DNA from: Siphonodentalium dalli
Lineage: Eukaryota > Mollusca > Scaphopoda > Gadilida > Siphonodentaliidae
DNA length: 64,000 bases
Direction of reading: 5' to 3'
NCBI GenBank assembly: GCA_032622095.1
Contig: CP136064.1
Coordinates: 48,552,073 to 48,616,072 of the forward strand
A program made the translations under genes and the position numbers. The notes beneath the pieces are model-generated. The model made no database searches. It had not been told where the DNA came from and saw nothing but the letters and a program-made list of their open reading frames with translations. Numbering within the stretch: position 1 is the first letter of the stretch; every line of letters starts with the position of its first letter. This document shows, one piece after another, positions 11,511 through 24,078 of the stretch.

Positions 11511-11705
11511 ATAGAATAGAATAGAATATAATTTATTAAGCAAAATACGTCCCTGGGTTGGGACAGGTTGCCATACATAGATATAATATTCAAGTGATAC
11601 ATGTACATAAACACACATAACATGTATAATAATAACATCACTTAGTCATGTAACTTAATATGCATTATATAATAATATCAATATAATGTTCAATCTGCAC
11701 TCGAT
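11511..11705 (-). mobile_element. Second copy of the LINE-like tail, made by array duplication
   Basis: Essentially identical to 9836-10030 and offset by 1,675 bp, with the same flanking array units on both sides. It therefore arose by duplication of the host array segment, not by a second insertion. Confidence 0.85.
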
Positions 11706-14700
11706 CTGATCTGATCATGTCTGTTATATGGACTGAGCATGTTGTTTATGGTCTGAGCATGTCGTTTTATGGTCTGAGCATGTCGTTTATGGTCTGAGCA
11801 TGTCGTTTTATGGTTTGAGCATGTCGTTTTATGGTCTGATCATGTCTGTTATATGGACTGAGCATGTCGTTTATGGTCTGAGCATGTCGTTTATGGTCTG
11901 AACATGTTGTTTTATGGTCTGAACATGTCGTTTTATGGTCTGATCATGTCGTTTTATGGTCTGATCATGTCGTTTTATGGTCTGAGCATGTCGTTTTATG
12001 GTCTGAACATGTCGTTTTATGGTTTGAACATGTCGTTTTATGGTCTGAACATGTCGTTTTATGGTTTGAACATGTCGTTTTATGGTCTGAACATGTCGTT
12101 TTATGGTTTGAACATGTCGTTTTATGGTTTGAGCATGTCGTTTTATGGTCTGAGCATGTCGTTTTATGGACTGAGGATGTCGTTTTATGGTCTGAACATG
12201 TCGTTTTATGGTCTGATCATGTCTGTTATATGGACTGAGGATGTCATTTATGGTCTGATCATGTCGTTTTATGGTCTGATCATGTCGTTTTATGGTCTGA
12301 ACATGTCGTTTTATGGTCTGAACATGTCGTTTTATGGTCTGAACATGTCGTTTTATGGTCTGAACATGTCGTTTTATGGTCTGAACATGTCGTTTTATGG
12401 TCTGATCATGTCTGTTATATGGACTGAGGATGTCATTTATGGTCTGAACATGTCGTTTTATGGTCTGAGCATGTCGTTTTATGGTCTGAACATGTCGTTT
12501 TATGGTCTGATCATGTCGTTTTATGGTCTGAACATGTCGTTTTATGGTCTGATCATGTTGTTTTATGGTCTGAGCATGTCGTTTTATGGTCTGATCATGT
12601 CTGTTATATGGACTGAGGATGTCATTTATGGTCTGAACATGTCGTTTTATGGTCTGAGCATGTCGTTTTATGGTCTGAGCATGTCGTTTTATGGTCTGAG
12701 CATGTCGTTTTATGGACTGAGGATGTCATTTATGGTCTGAGCATGTCGTTTTATGGTCTGAGCATGTCGTTTTATGGTCTGAACATGTCGTTTTATGGTC
12801 TGAACATGTCGTTTTATGGTCTGAACATGTCGTTTTATGGTCTGAACATGTCGTTTTATGGTCTGATCATGTCTGTTATATGGACTGAGGATGTCATTTA
12901 TGGTCTGAACATGTCGTTTTATGGTCTGAGCATGTCGTTTTATGGTCTGAACATGTCGTTTTATGGTCTGATCATGTCGTTTTATGGTCTGAACATGTCG
13001 TTTTATGGTCTGATCATGTTGTTTTATGGTCTGAGCATGTCGTTTTATGGTCTGATCATGTCTGTTATATGGACTGAGGATGTCATTTATGGTCTGAACA
13101 TGTCGTTTTATGGTCTGAGCATGTCGTTTTATGGTCTGAACATGTCGTTTTATGGTCTGATCATGTCGTTTTATGGTCTGAACATGTCGTTTTATGGTCT
13201 GAACATGTCGTTTTATGGTCTGATCATGTTGTTTTATGGTCTGAGCATGTCGTTTTATAGTCTGAGCATGTCGTTTTATGGTCTGAACATGTCGTTTTAT
13301 GGTCTGAACATGTCGTTTTATGGTCTGAACATGTTGTTTTATGGTCTGATCATGTCTGTTATATGGACTGAGGATGTCATTTATGGTCTGAACATGTCGT
13401 TTTATGGTCTGAGCATGTCGTTTTACGGACTGAGCATGTCGTTTTATGGTCTGAGCATGTCGTTTTATGGACTGAGGATGTCATTTATGGTCTGAGCATG
13501 TCGTTTTATGGTCTGAGCATGTCGTTTTATGGACTGAGGATGTCGTTTTATGGTCTGAACATGTCGTTTTATGGTTTGAGCATGTCGTTTTATGGTCTGA
13601 GCATGTCGTTTTATGGACTGAGCATGTGGTTTTATGGTTTGAGCATGTCGTTTTATGGTCTGAGCATGTCGTTTTATGGACTGAGGATGTCGTTTTATGG
13701 TCTGAACATGTCGTTTTATGGTTTGAGCATGTCGTTTTATGGTTTGAACATGTCGTTTTATGGTCTGAACATGTCGTTTTATGGTTTGAACTTGTCGTTT
13801 TATGGTCTGAGCATGTCGTTTTATGGTCTGAACATGTCGTTTTATGGTTTGAGCATGTCGTTTTATGGTCTGAGCATGTCGTTTTATGGTGTGGGCATGT
13901 CGTTTTATGGTCTGATCATGTCGTTTATGGTCTGAGCATGTCGTTTTATGGTCTGAGCATGTCGTTTTATGGTTTGAGCATGTCGTTTTATGGTTTGAGC
14001 ATGTCGTTTTATGGTCTGAGCATGTCGTTTTATGGTCTGATCATGTCGTTTATGGTCTGATCATGTCGTTTTATGGTCTGAGCATGTCGTTTTATGGTCT
14101 GAGCATGTCGTTTTATGGTCTGAGCATGTCGTTTTATGGTCTGAACATGTCGTTTTATGGTTTGAGCATGTCGTTTTATGGTCTGAGCATGTCGTTTTAT
14201 GGACTGAGAATGTCGTTTTATGGTCTGATCATGTCGCTTTATGGTCTGAGCATGTCGTTTTATGGTCTGAGCATGTCGTTTTATGGTCTGAACATGTCGT
14301 TTTATGGTCTGAGCATGTCGTTTTATGGTCTGAACATGTCGTTTTATGGTCTGATCATGTCGTTTTATGGTCTGAGCATGTCGTTTTATGGACTGAGGAT
14401 GTCGTTTTATGGTCTGAACATGTCGTTTTATGGTCTGAACATGTCGTTTTATGGTCTGATCATGTCTGTTATAGGGACTGAGGATGTCATTTATGGTCTG
14501 ATCATGTCGTTTTATGGTCTGAACATGTCGTTTTATGGTCTGAACATGTCGTTTTATGGTCTGAACATGTCGTTTTATGGTCTGAGCATGTCGTTTTATG
14601 GTCTGAGCATGTCGTTTTATGGTCTGAACATGTCGTTTTATGGTCTGAGCATGTCGTTTTATGGTCTGAACATGTCGTTTTATGGTCTGATCATGTCGTT

Positions 14701-17700
14701 TTATGGTCTGAGCATGTCGTTTTATGGACTGAGGATGTCGTTTTATGGTCTGAACATGTCGTTTTATGGTCTGAGCATGTCGTTTTATGGTCTGAGCATG
14801 TCGTTTTATGGTCTGAGCATGTCGTTTTATGGTCTGAACATGTCGTTTTATGGTCTGAGCATGTCGTTTTATGGTCTGAACATGTCGTTTTATGGTCTGA
14901 TCATGTCGTTTTATGGTCTGAGCATGTCGTTTTATGGACTGAGGATGTCGTTTTATGGTCTGAACATGTCGTTTTATGGTCTGAACATGTCGTTTTATGG
15001 TCTGAGCATGTCGTTTTATGGTCTGAACATGTCGTTTTATGGTCTGATCATGTCGTTTTATGGTCTGATCATGTCTGTTATAGGGACTGAGGATGTCATT
15101 TATGGTCTGATCATGTCGTTTTATGGTCTGAACATGTCGTTTTATGGTCTGAACATGTCGTTTTATGGTCTGAACATGTCGTTTTATGGTCTGATCATGT
15201 CGTTTTATGGTCTGATCATGTCTGTTATATGGACTGAGGATGTCATTTATGGTCTGAGCATGTCGTTTTATGGTCTGAACATGTCGTTTTATGGTCTGAA
15301 CAAGTCGTTTTATGGTCTGATCATGTCGTTTTATGGTCTGATCATGTCGTTTTATGGTCTGATCATGTCTGTTATATGGACTGAGGATGTCATTTATGGT
15401 CTGAGCATGTCGTTTTATGGTCTGAGCATGTCGTTTTATGGACTGAGGATGTTGTTTTATGGTCTGAGCATGTCGTTTTATGGTCTGAGCATGTCTGTTT
15501 TATGGTCTGAGCATGTTGTTTTATGGTCTGAGCATGTCTGTTTTATGGTCTGAGCATGTTGTTTTATGGACTGAGGATGTCGTTTTATGGTCTGAACATG
15601 TCGTTTTATGGTCTGAGCATGTCGTTTTATGGTCTGAGCATGTCGTTTTATGGTCTGAGCATGTCGTTTTATGGTCTGAACATGTCGTTTTATGGTCTGA
15701 GCATGTCGTTTTATGGTCTGAACATGTCGTTTTATGGTCTGATCATGTCGTTTTATGGTCTGAGCATGTCGTTTTATGGACTGAGGATGTCGTTTTATGG
15801 TCTGAACATGTCGTTTTATGGTCTGAACATGTCGTTTTATGGTCTGAGCATGTCGTTTTATGGTCTGAACATGTCGTTTTATGGTCTGATCATGTCGTTT
15901 TATGGTCTGATCATGTCTGTTATAGGGACTGAGGATGTCATTTATGGTCTGATCATGTCGTTTTATGGTCTGAACATGTCGTTTTATGGTCTGAACATGT
16001 CGTTTTATGGTCTGAACATGTCGTTTTATGGTCTGATCATGTCGTTTTATGGTCTGATCATGTCTGTTATATGGACTGAGGATGTCATTTATGGTCTGAG
16101 CATGTCGTTTTATGGTCTGAACATGTCGTTTTATGGTCTGAACAAGTCGTTTTATGGTCTGATCATGTCGTTTTATGGTCTGATCATGTCGTTTTATGGT
16201 CTGATCATGTCTGTTATATGGACTGAGGATGTCATTTATGGTCTGAGCATGTCGTTTTATGGTCTGAGCATGTCGTTTTATGGACTGAGGATGTTGTTTT
16301 ATGGTCTGAGCATGTCGTTTTATGGTCTGAGCATGTCTGTTTTATGGTCTGAGCATGTTGTTTTATGGTCTGAGCATGTCTGTTTTATGGTCTGAGCATG
16401 TTGTTTTATGGACTGAGGATGTTGTTTTATGGTCTGAGCATGTCGTTTTATGGTCTGATCATGTCGTTTTATGGTCTGATCATGTCGTTTTATGGTCTGA
16501 TCATGTCGTTTTATGGTCTGATCATGTCTGTTATATGGACTGAGGATGTCATTTATGGTCTGAGCATGTCGTTTTATGGTCTGAACATGTCGTTTTATGG
16601 TCTGAACAAGTCGTTTTATGGTCTGAACATGTCGTTTTATGGTCTGAACATGTCGTTTTATGGTCTGATCATGTCTGTTATATGGACTGAGGATGTCGTT
16701 TATGGTCTGAACATGTCGTTTTATGGTCTGATCATGTCTGTTATATGGACTGAGGATGTCATTTATGGTCTGAGCATGTCGTTTTATGGTCTGAACATGT
16801 CGTTTTATGGTCTGAACATGTCGTTTTATGGTCTGAGGATGTCGTTTTATGGTCTGAACATGTCGTTTTATGGTTTGAGCATGTCGTTTTATGGTTTGAA
16901 CATGTCGTTTTATGGTCTGAACATGTCGTTTTATGGTCTGAGCATGTCGTTTTATGGTCTGAGCATGTCGTTTTATGGTCTGAGCATGTCGTTTTATGGT
17001 CTGAACATGTCGTTTTATGGTTTGAGCATGTCGTTTTATGGTCTGAGCATGTCGTTTTATGGTCTGAGCATGTCGTTTTATGGTCTGATCATGTCGTTTA
17101 TGGTCTGATCATGTCGTTTTATGGTCTGAGCATGTCGTTTTATGGTCTGAGCATGTCGTTTTATGGTCTGAACATGTCGTTTTATGGTTTGAGCATGTCG
17201 TTTTATGGACTGAGGATGTCGTTTTATGGTCTGAGCATTTCGTTTTATGGTCTGAACATGTCGTTTTATGGTCTGAGCATGTCGTTTTATGGTTTGAGCA
17301 TGTCGTTTTATGGTCTGAGCATGTCGTTTTATGGTCTGATCATGTCGTTTATGGTCTGATCATGTCGTTTTATGGTCTGAGCATGTCGTTTTATGGTCTG
17401 AGCATGTCGTTTTATGGTCTGAGCATGTCGTTTTATGGTCTGAGCATGTCGTTTTATGGTCTGAGCATGTCGTTTATGGTCTGATCATGTCGTTTTATGG
17501 TCTGAACATGTCGTTTTATGGTCTGAGCATGTCGTTTTATGGTCTGAGCATGTCGTTTTATGGTCTGAACATGTCGTTTTATGGTTTGAGCATGTCGTTT
17601 TATGGACTGAGGATGTCGTTTTATGGTCTGAGCATGTCGTTTTATGGACTGAGCATGTCGTTTTATGGTCTGATCATGTCGTTTATGGTCTGATCATGTC

Positions 17701-20700
17701 GTTTTATGGTCTGAGCATGTCGTTTTATGGTCTGAGCATGTCGTTTTATGGTCTGATCATGTCGTTTATGGTCTGATCATGTCGTTTTATGGTCTGAACA
17801 TGTCGTTTTATGGTCTGAGCATGTCGTTTTATGGTCTGAGCATGTCGTTTTATGGTCTGAACATGTCGTTTTATGGTTTGAGCATGTCGTTTTATGGACT
17901 GAGGATGTCGTTTTATGGTCTGAGCATGTCGTTTTATGGTCTGAGCATGTCGTTTTATGGTCTGAACATGTCGTTTTATGGTCTGAGCATGTCGTTTTAT
18001 GGTCTGAGCATGTCGTTTTATGGTCTGAACATGTCGTTTTATGGTCTGAGCATGTCGTTTTATGGTCTGAACATGTCGTTTTATGGTCTGAACATGTCGT
18101 TTTATGGTCTGAGCATGTCGTTTTATGGACTGAGGATGTCGTTTTAAGGTCTGAGCATGTCGTTTTATGGTCTGAGCATGTCGTTTTATGGTCTGATCAT
18201 GTCGTTTATGGTCTGATCATGTCGTTTTATGGTCTGAACATGTCGTTTTATGGTCTGAGCATGTCGTTTTATGGTCTGAGCATGTCGTTTTATGGTCTGA
18301 ACATGTCGTTTTATGGTTTGAGCATGTCGTTTTATGGACTGAGGATGTCGTTTTATGGTCTGAGCATGTCGTTTTATGGTCTGAGCATGTCGTTTTATGG
18401 TCTGAACATGTCGTTTTATGGTCTGAGCATGTCGTTTTATGGTCTGAGCATGTCGTTTTATGGTCTGAACATGTCGTTTTATGGTCTGAGCATGTCGTTT
18501 TATGGTCTGAGCATGTCGTTTTATGGACTGAGGATGTCTGTTATATGGACTGAGCATGTCGTTTTATGGTCTGAACATGTCGTTTTATGGTCTGAGCATG
18601 TCGTTTTATGGTCTGAACATGTCGTTATATGGACTGAGGATGTCGTTTTATGGTCTGAGCATGTCGTTTTATGGTCTGAGCATGTCGTTTTATGGACTGA
18701 GGATGTCTGTTATATGGACTGAGCATGTCGTTTTATGGTCTGAACATGTCGTTTTATGGTCTGAGCATGTCGTTTTATGGTCTGAACATGTCGTTTTATG
18801 GTCTGAGCATGTCGTTTTATGGTCTGAACATGTCGTTATATGGACTGAGGATGTCTGTTATATGGTCTGAACATGTCGTTTTATGGTCTGAGCATGTCGT
18901 TTTATGGTCTGAACATGTCGTTTTATGGTCTGAGCATGTCGTTTTATGGTCTGAGCATGTCGTTTTATGGTCTGAACATGTCGTTTTATGGTCTGAGCAT
19001 GTCGTTTTATGGTCTGAGCATGTCGTTTTATGGACTGAGGATGTCTGTTATATGGACTGAGCATGTCGTTTTATGGTCTGAACATGTCGTTTTATGGTCT
19101 GAGCATGTCGTTTTATGGTCTGAACATGTCGTTATATGGACTGAGGATGTCGTTTTAAGGTCTGAGCATGTCGTTTTATGGTCTGAGCATGTCGTTTTAT
19201 GGTCTGAGCATGTCGTTTTATGGTCTGAGCATGTCGTTTTATGGACTGAGGATGTCTGTTATATGGACTGAGCATGTCGTTTTATGGTCTGAACATGTCG
19301 TTTTATGGTCTGAACATGTCGTTTTATGGTCTGAGCATGTCGTTTTATGGTCTGAGCATGTCGTTTTATGGACTGAGGATGTCTGTTATATGGACTGAGC
19401 ATGTCGTTTTATGGTCTGAACATGTCGTTTTATGGTCTGAGCATGTCGTTTTATGGTCTGAACATGTCGTTTTATGGTCTGAGCATGTCGTTTTATGGTC
19501 TGAACATGTCGTTATATGGACTGAGGATGTCGTTTTATGGTCTGAACATGTCGTTTTATGGTCTGAGCATGTCGTTTTATGGTCTGAACATGTCGTTATA
19601 TGGACTGAGGATGTCGTTTTAAGGTCTGAGCATGTCGTTTTATGGTCTGAGCATGTCGTTTTATGGTCTGAGCATGTCGTTTTATGGACTGAGGATGTCT
19701 GTTATATGGACTGAGGATGTCGTTTTATGGTCTGAACATGTCGTTTTATGGTCTGAGCATGTCGTTTTATGGTCTGAACATGTCGTTATATGGACTGAGG
19801 ATGTCGTTTTAAGGTCTGAGCATGTCGTTTTATGGTCTGAGCATGTCGTTTTATGGTCTGAGCATGTCGTTTTATGGTCTGAGCATGTCGTTTTATGGAC
19901 TGAGGATGTCTGTTATATGGACTGAGCATGTCGTTTTATGGTCTGAACATGTCGTTTTATGGTCTGAACATGTCGTTTTATGGTCTGAGCATGTCGTTTT
20001 ATGGTCTGAGCATGTCGTTTTATGGACTGAGGATGTCTGTTATATGGACTGAGCATGTCGTTTTATGGTCTGAACATGTCGTTTTATGGTCTGAGCATGT
20101 CGTTTTATGGTCTGAACATGTCGTTTTATGGTCTGAGCATGTCGTTTTATGGTCTGAACATGTCGTTATATGGACTGAGGATGTCGTTTTATGGTCTGAA
20201 CATGTCGTTTTATGGTCTGAGCATGTCGTTTTATGGTCTGAACATGTCGTTATATGGACTGAGGATGTCGTTTTAAGGTCTGAGCATGTCGTTTTATGGT
20301 CTGAGCATGTCGTTTTATGGTCTGAGCATGTCGTTTTATGGACTGAGGATGTCTGTTATATGGACTGAGCATGTCGTTTTATGGTCTGAACATGTCGTTT
20401 TATGGACTGAGGATGTCGTTTTATGGTCTGAGCATGTCGTTTTATGGTTTGAGCATGTCGTTTTATGGTCTGAGCATGTCGTTTTATGGTCTGAGCATGT
20501 CGTTTTATGGACTGAGGATGTTGTTTTATGGACTGAGGATGTCGTTTTATGGTCTGAGCATGTCGTTTTATGGTCTGAGCATGTCGTTTTATGGACTGAG
20601 GATGTTGTTTTATGGACTGAGGATGTCGTTTTATGGTCTGAGCATGTCGTTTTATGGACTGAGGATGTCGTTTTATGGTCTGATCATGTCGTTTTATGGT

Positions 20701-20784
20701 CTGATCATGTCTGTTATATGGACTGAGGATGTCATTTATGGTCTGATCATGTCGTTCACATGATATGAGCATGTCGTTTATATG

Positions 20785-20854
20785 TCAATTACTTGAATAA
20801 CAACTAAACCATGCCCCTTGAAAAGGTTCATTATAGTGTAGGATGCATATGCAC
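20785..20854. other. Spacer after the minisatellite
   Basis: Short non-repeated sequence between the array and a B1 MITE; no feature recognised. Confidence 0.4.
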
Positions 20855-21093
20855 TTAACCCTTTACCCAACAGAAAGGACCTGTGCCAATGCATTCTCTT
20901 ATATATAAGAGAATGCATTGGCTTAACACATTAAAAATTATAAAATTGTTAAAGAATGTAAGAAAAAATGGTAAAAAGTGTTAAATGCATTCAATGCATT
21001 CAATGCATTCTCTTATATATGCGAGGCGACCTATGGTCGACTCGCATATATAATAGAATGCATTGGCACAGGGCATAACTGTAACTATCACAA
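20855..21093 (+). mobile_element. MITE family B1, right-truncated
   Basis: Starts ttaaccctttacccaacaga. The first hairpin has lost its loop (tcttatatataagaga). A triplet of gcattcaat precedes the second hairpin. The copy stops at gtaactatcaca, about 150 bp short of the usual right end. Confidence 0.85.
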
Positions 21094-21280
21094 ATATAGG
21101 CCAATATCAGTACTATTCTGTTCAAAACCAAACATCGATGTACATGTACATGAAAATATAATAAAATATTTGTGTTGTTCTATACATGGCATAGTACATG
21201 TATATATACATGTACATAATATATACTGTCAACTCAATTATATGTAGACATATAAGAATATTTTTTATGCAAACAATGTA
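21094..21280. other. No gene recognised
   Basis: AT-rich intronic sequence with several tacatgta palindromes. Confidence 0.4.
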
Positions 21281-21528
21281 TTAACCTTTCATGATGGCAG
21301 CTGCGCTGGTGCAGATTTAAAGATCCTGTGCAAGTGCATTCCCTTATATATGCGAGTCTCCCATATGTAAGAGAATGTACTCACTTACAAGGTCAATGTA
21401 AATATTGTTAGGCCAATGTATTTTCTAATATATGCGATGCTCCATATCGGAGACTTGCATGTATAAGAGAATGTATTGGCACAGGGTTTTCGCAAAATTT
21501 CAGGAAACACCAGTCATGGAAGGGTTAA
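21281..21528 (+). mobile_element. TTAA-flanked MITE family B3
   Basis: Starts ttaacctttcatgatggcag and ends ccagtcatggaagggttaa, with two diverged hairpins in between. Confidence 0.85.
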
Positions 21529-21775
21529 TAACATTGTCGCTAGCAACAGAACTGTAACTTTATTACTTTCTTTAGAAAGCTGGTGTGACATGTTTTTCAT
21601 GCTGTAAATCATCTGCATGCTCCTATTGACAAGAATATGAATAGCTTGGGGTTCATAAAGCTCTATGCAAATGTCCTGGTTTGTTGGCGGAGTGGAAATT
21701 CATCAGAAATGCACAAGTCAGAGGTCTTAGTGTGGGCTCATTGTGCATAAATTGTTGAGACATGCAAGCCTGAAT

Positions 21776-22217
21776 TTAGTGTGCCTGTCATTTGCAGAAT
21801 GAGGTCCCCATAAGGTGAATTAGTTACGCTATCCCGCATAGCGGGCTTGCATCACTAATTTCACACTCTGGGGACCTCATTCTGCTTAAGCCTCATCTTC
21901 TCTGGAAAGTTTCTTTATTATCAAATATCTATAGAAACTTCTTCAAATATATTCCATTTCTTTTTTAGCCTAATTTCTCTATATCCCCAAATTAGCAGAT
22001 GATACATTGTATAATCGAGGTTCCCAATGGTTGTACATCACAATATTCACCATTTGGGAACTTCAATCTGAGTCTATGTCTCCCATAGCAGATGAGACCA
22101 TGCAGAATGAGGTTTCCAGGGGGTGAATTTGGTGATGCTAGCCCAATATGCGGGATAGTGTCACTAAATTCTCCTTCTGGGGACCTCATTGTGCAAATGA
22201 CAGGCACACTAAACTCA
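21776..22217. mobile_element. MITE family C1, full length
   Basis: Terminal inverted repeats of about 60 bp: tttagtgtgcctgtcatttg at the left and its complement caaatgacaggcacactaaa at the right. Each end is followed by a hairpin made of gaggtcccc...gggtgaattt and its complement. The middle contains cccatttgggaacttcaat-like sequence. Other copies lie at 36440-37412 (split), 52992 and 56576. Confidence 0.85.
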
Positions 22218-22322
22218 GACTTTGAGTCATGAATATTCTAGTATAAAGTTCCCATTCAGAAAAAATAATGTGAAAGCTAGAACATGCAACCACCGGAGCG
22301 TGGTCACGATTGATATAAACAA

Positions 22323-22735
22323 GCCTTGATATAATGTGTCTGACATTTGCAGAATGAGGTCCCCAGAGGATGAATTTAGTGACGCTACCCTCCATTGTGG
22401 GCTAGCATCACCAAATTCACCCTCTGGGAACCTCTACTTAGGGCTCATTGCTATGGGAGACCTAGGATCAGATTGAAGTTCCCCAGTTTATGTTAGTCAC
22501 GTCGATTAATATTCATTTTATCTTCTGCAAATTAGGGGATATAGAAACTGAACAGAAGGGAAAAAGTAACTAAAATAAAAGTTAAATTTGAGACTATAGA
22601 TACCCCCAGAAGATGAGGACTAAACAGAATGAGGTCCCCAGAGGGTGAATTTGGTGATTTTAGCCAGCTGCAAATTCACCCTATGGGGACCTCATTTTGC
22701 AAATGTCAGACACACTATTCCAGGGCTTGGATATA
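22323..22735. mobile_element. MITE family C2, full length
   Basis: Related to C1 but with ends agtgtgtctgacatttgcag, and a different middle containing gatcagattgaagttcccca. Both ends carry the gaggtccccagagggtgaat hairpin arm. Other copies lie at 35926, 43722, 55555 (split) and 58312. Confidence 0.85.
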
Positions 22736-22935
22736 AATTGTTATGATGTTATCTGAAGTCTTTGGTCACAGACCGAATCCAAAATCAACCTATTAAAGCC
22801 CCACAAGGCAATTGCAATGTCAAGTTATTTGGAATTTTGCAGCTCAGCTGGCAAATAACAACTTCTACTAGTACATCACCCAAATATCATACCTATTTCT
22901 TCAGGTGTCAAAATTGTACTCATTACCGTATTTAC
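22736..22935. other. No gene recognised
   Basis: Intronic sequence between a C2 MITE and the possible membrane-anchor exon. It contains a short plus-strand frame with no recognisable domain. Confidence 0.4.
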
Positions 22936-24078
22936 CTGAATATTTATGCAAATTGCTACAACTAATGTTTTCCTGTGTTTTAATACCAGAACAGAATAAC
23001 AGACGACTAGTGTTGCAATTAATGTAATAGGCAGCACACTGCTACTGATCGTGATTAACGATATTTGTATTTTAGAGTTATTGTTCGTTGGCTTCCCCGT
23101 TACAGTTATGTGTGTAAACAATGGCTTCCCTGTTACAGTAATGTGTGTAAACAATGGCTTCCCTGTTACAGTTATGTGTGTAAACAATGGCTTCCCTGTT
23201 ACGGTAATGTGTGTAAACAATGGCTTCCCTGTTACAGTAATGTGTGTAAACTCTGGCTTCCCTGTTACAGTAATTTGTCTAAACAATAGCTTCCCTGTTA
23301 CAGTAATGTGTGTAAACAATGGCTTCCCTGTTACAGTAATGTGTGTAAACAATGACTTCCCTGTTACAGTAATGTGTGTAAACAATGGCTTCCATGTTAC
23401 AGTAATGTGTGTAAACAATGGCTTCCCTGTTACAGTAATGTGTGTAAACAATGGCTTCCCTGTTACAGTAATGTGTGTAAACAATGGCTTCCCTGTTACA
23501 GTAATGTGTGTAAACAATGACTTCCATGTTACAGTAATGTGTGTAAACAATGGCTTCCCTGTTACAGTAATGTGTACAAACAATGGCTTCCTTGTTACAG
23601 TAATGTGTACAAACAAAGGCTTCCCTGTTACAGTATTGTGTGTAAACAATGGCTTCCCTGTTTCAGTAATGTGTGTAAACAATGGCTTCCCTGTTACAGT
23701 AATGTGTGTAAACAATGGCTTCCCTGTTACAGTAAGGTGTGTAAACAATGGCTTCCCTGTTACAGTAATGTGTGTAAACAATGGCTTCCCGGTTACAGTA
23801 AGGTGTGTAAACAATGGCTTCCCTGTTACAGTAATGTGTGTAAACAATGGCTTCCCTGTTACAGTAATGTGTGTAAACAATGGCTTCCCTGTTACAGTAA
23901 GGTGTGTAAACAATGGCTTCACTGTTACAGTAATGTGTGTAAACAATGGCTTCCATGTTACAGTAATGTGTGTAAACAATGGCTTCCCTGTTACAGTAAT
24001 GTGTGTAAACAATGGCTTGCCTGTTACAGTAATGTGTGTTAACAATGGCTTCCCTGTTACATTAATGTGAGTAAACAA
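22936..24078 (-). pseudogene. Possible exon: Thr-rich 11-residue repeats plus transmembrane anchor
   Basis: On the minus strand, the frame through the 33-bp array (THITVTGKPLF repeats) continues without a stop into single-copy DNA. There it encodes KIQISLITISSSVLPITLIA, then TLVVCYSVLVLKHRKTL, then VVAICINIQ. That is a hydrophobic segment of about 25 residues followed by a basic stop-transfer KHRK, as in a type I membrane protein. A possible donor CAG|gtaaat follows at 22935. Against a working gene: a 2-bp deletion near 24086, and in-frame stops at 24275-24277 and 24704-24706, break the frame further into the array. I recognise no family. It could be a decayed exon, a short exon using a splice site inside the array, or chance. 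Confidence 0.3.

Larger units (their letters stand above)
9657..20784 (+). repeat. Giant 21-bp minisatellite, about 11.1 kb and about 500 units
   Basis: The basic unit is 21 bp and contains catgtcgttttatggtctga plus one base. Common variants differ at two places (tctgaa, tctgag, tctgat, tttgag, actgag). A compound variant with ctgttatatggactgagga and tgtcatttatggtctga shifts the reading frame and then restores it. Because the unit is a multiple of three, long open frames appear in several frames, up to 496 codons (MSFYGLS, VVLWSEH or, on the other strand, RHAQTIK heptads). I treat these as repeat artefacts. Larger duplications are visible: 1,675 bp (9787-11461 again from 11462), 842 bp (about 14712-15553 again to 16395) and 654 bp (about 19130-19783 again to 20437). 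Confidence 0.97.

Noticed and set aside
10229-20763. Long open frames (up to 496 codons) of MSFYGLS, VVLWSEH or RHAQTIK heptads
   Set aside because: They follow from a 21-bp unit with no stop in several frames on both strands. They have no start context, splice sites or non-repeat domain.
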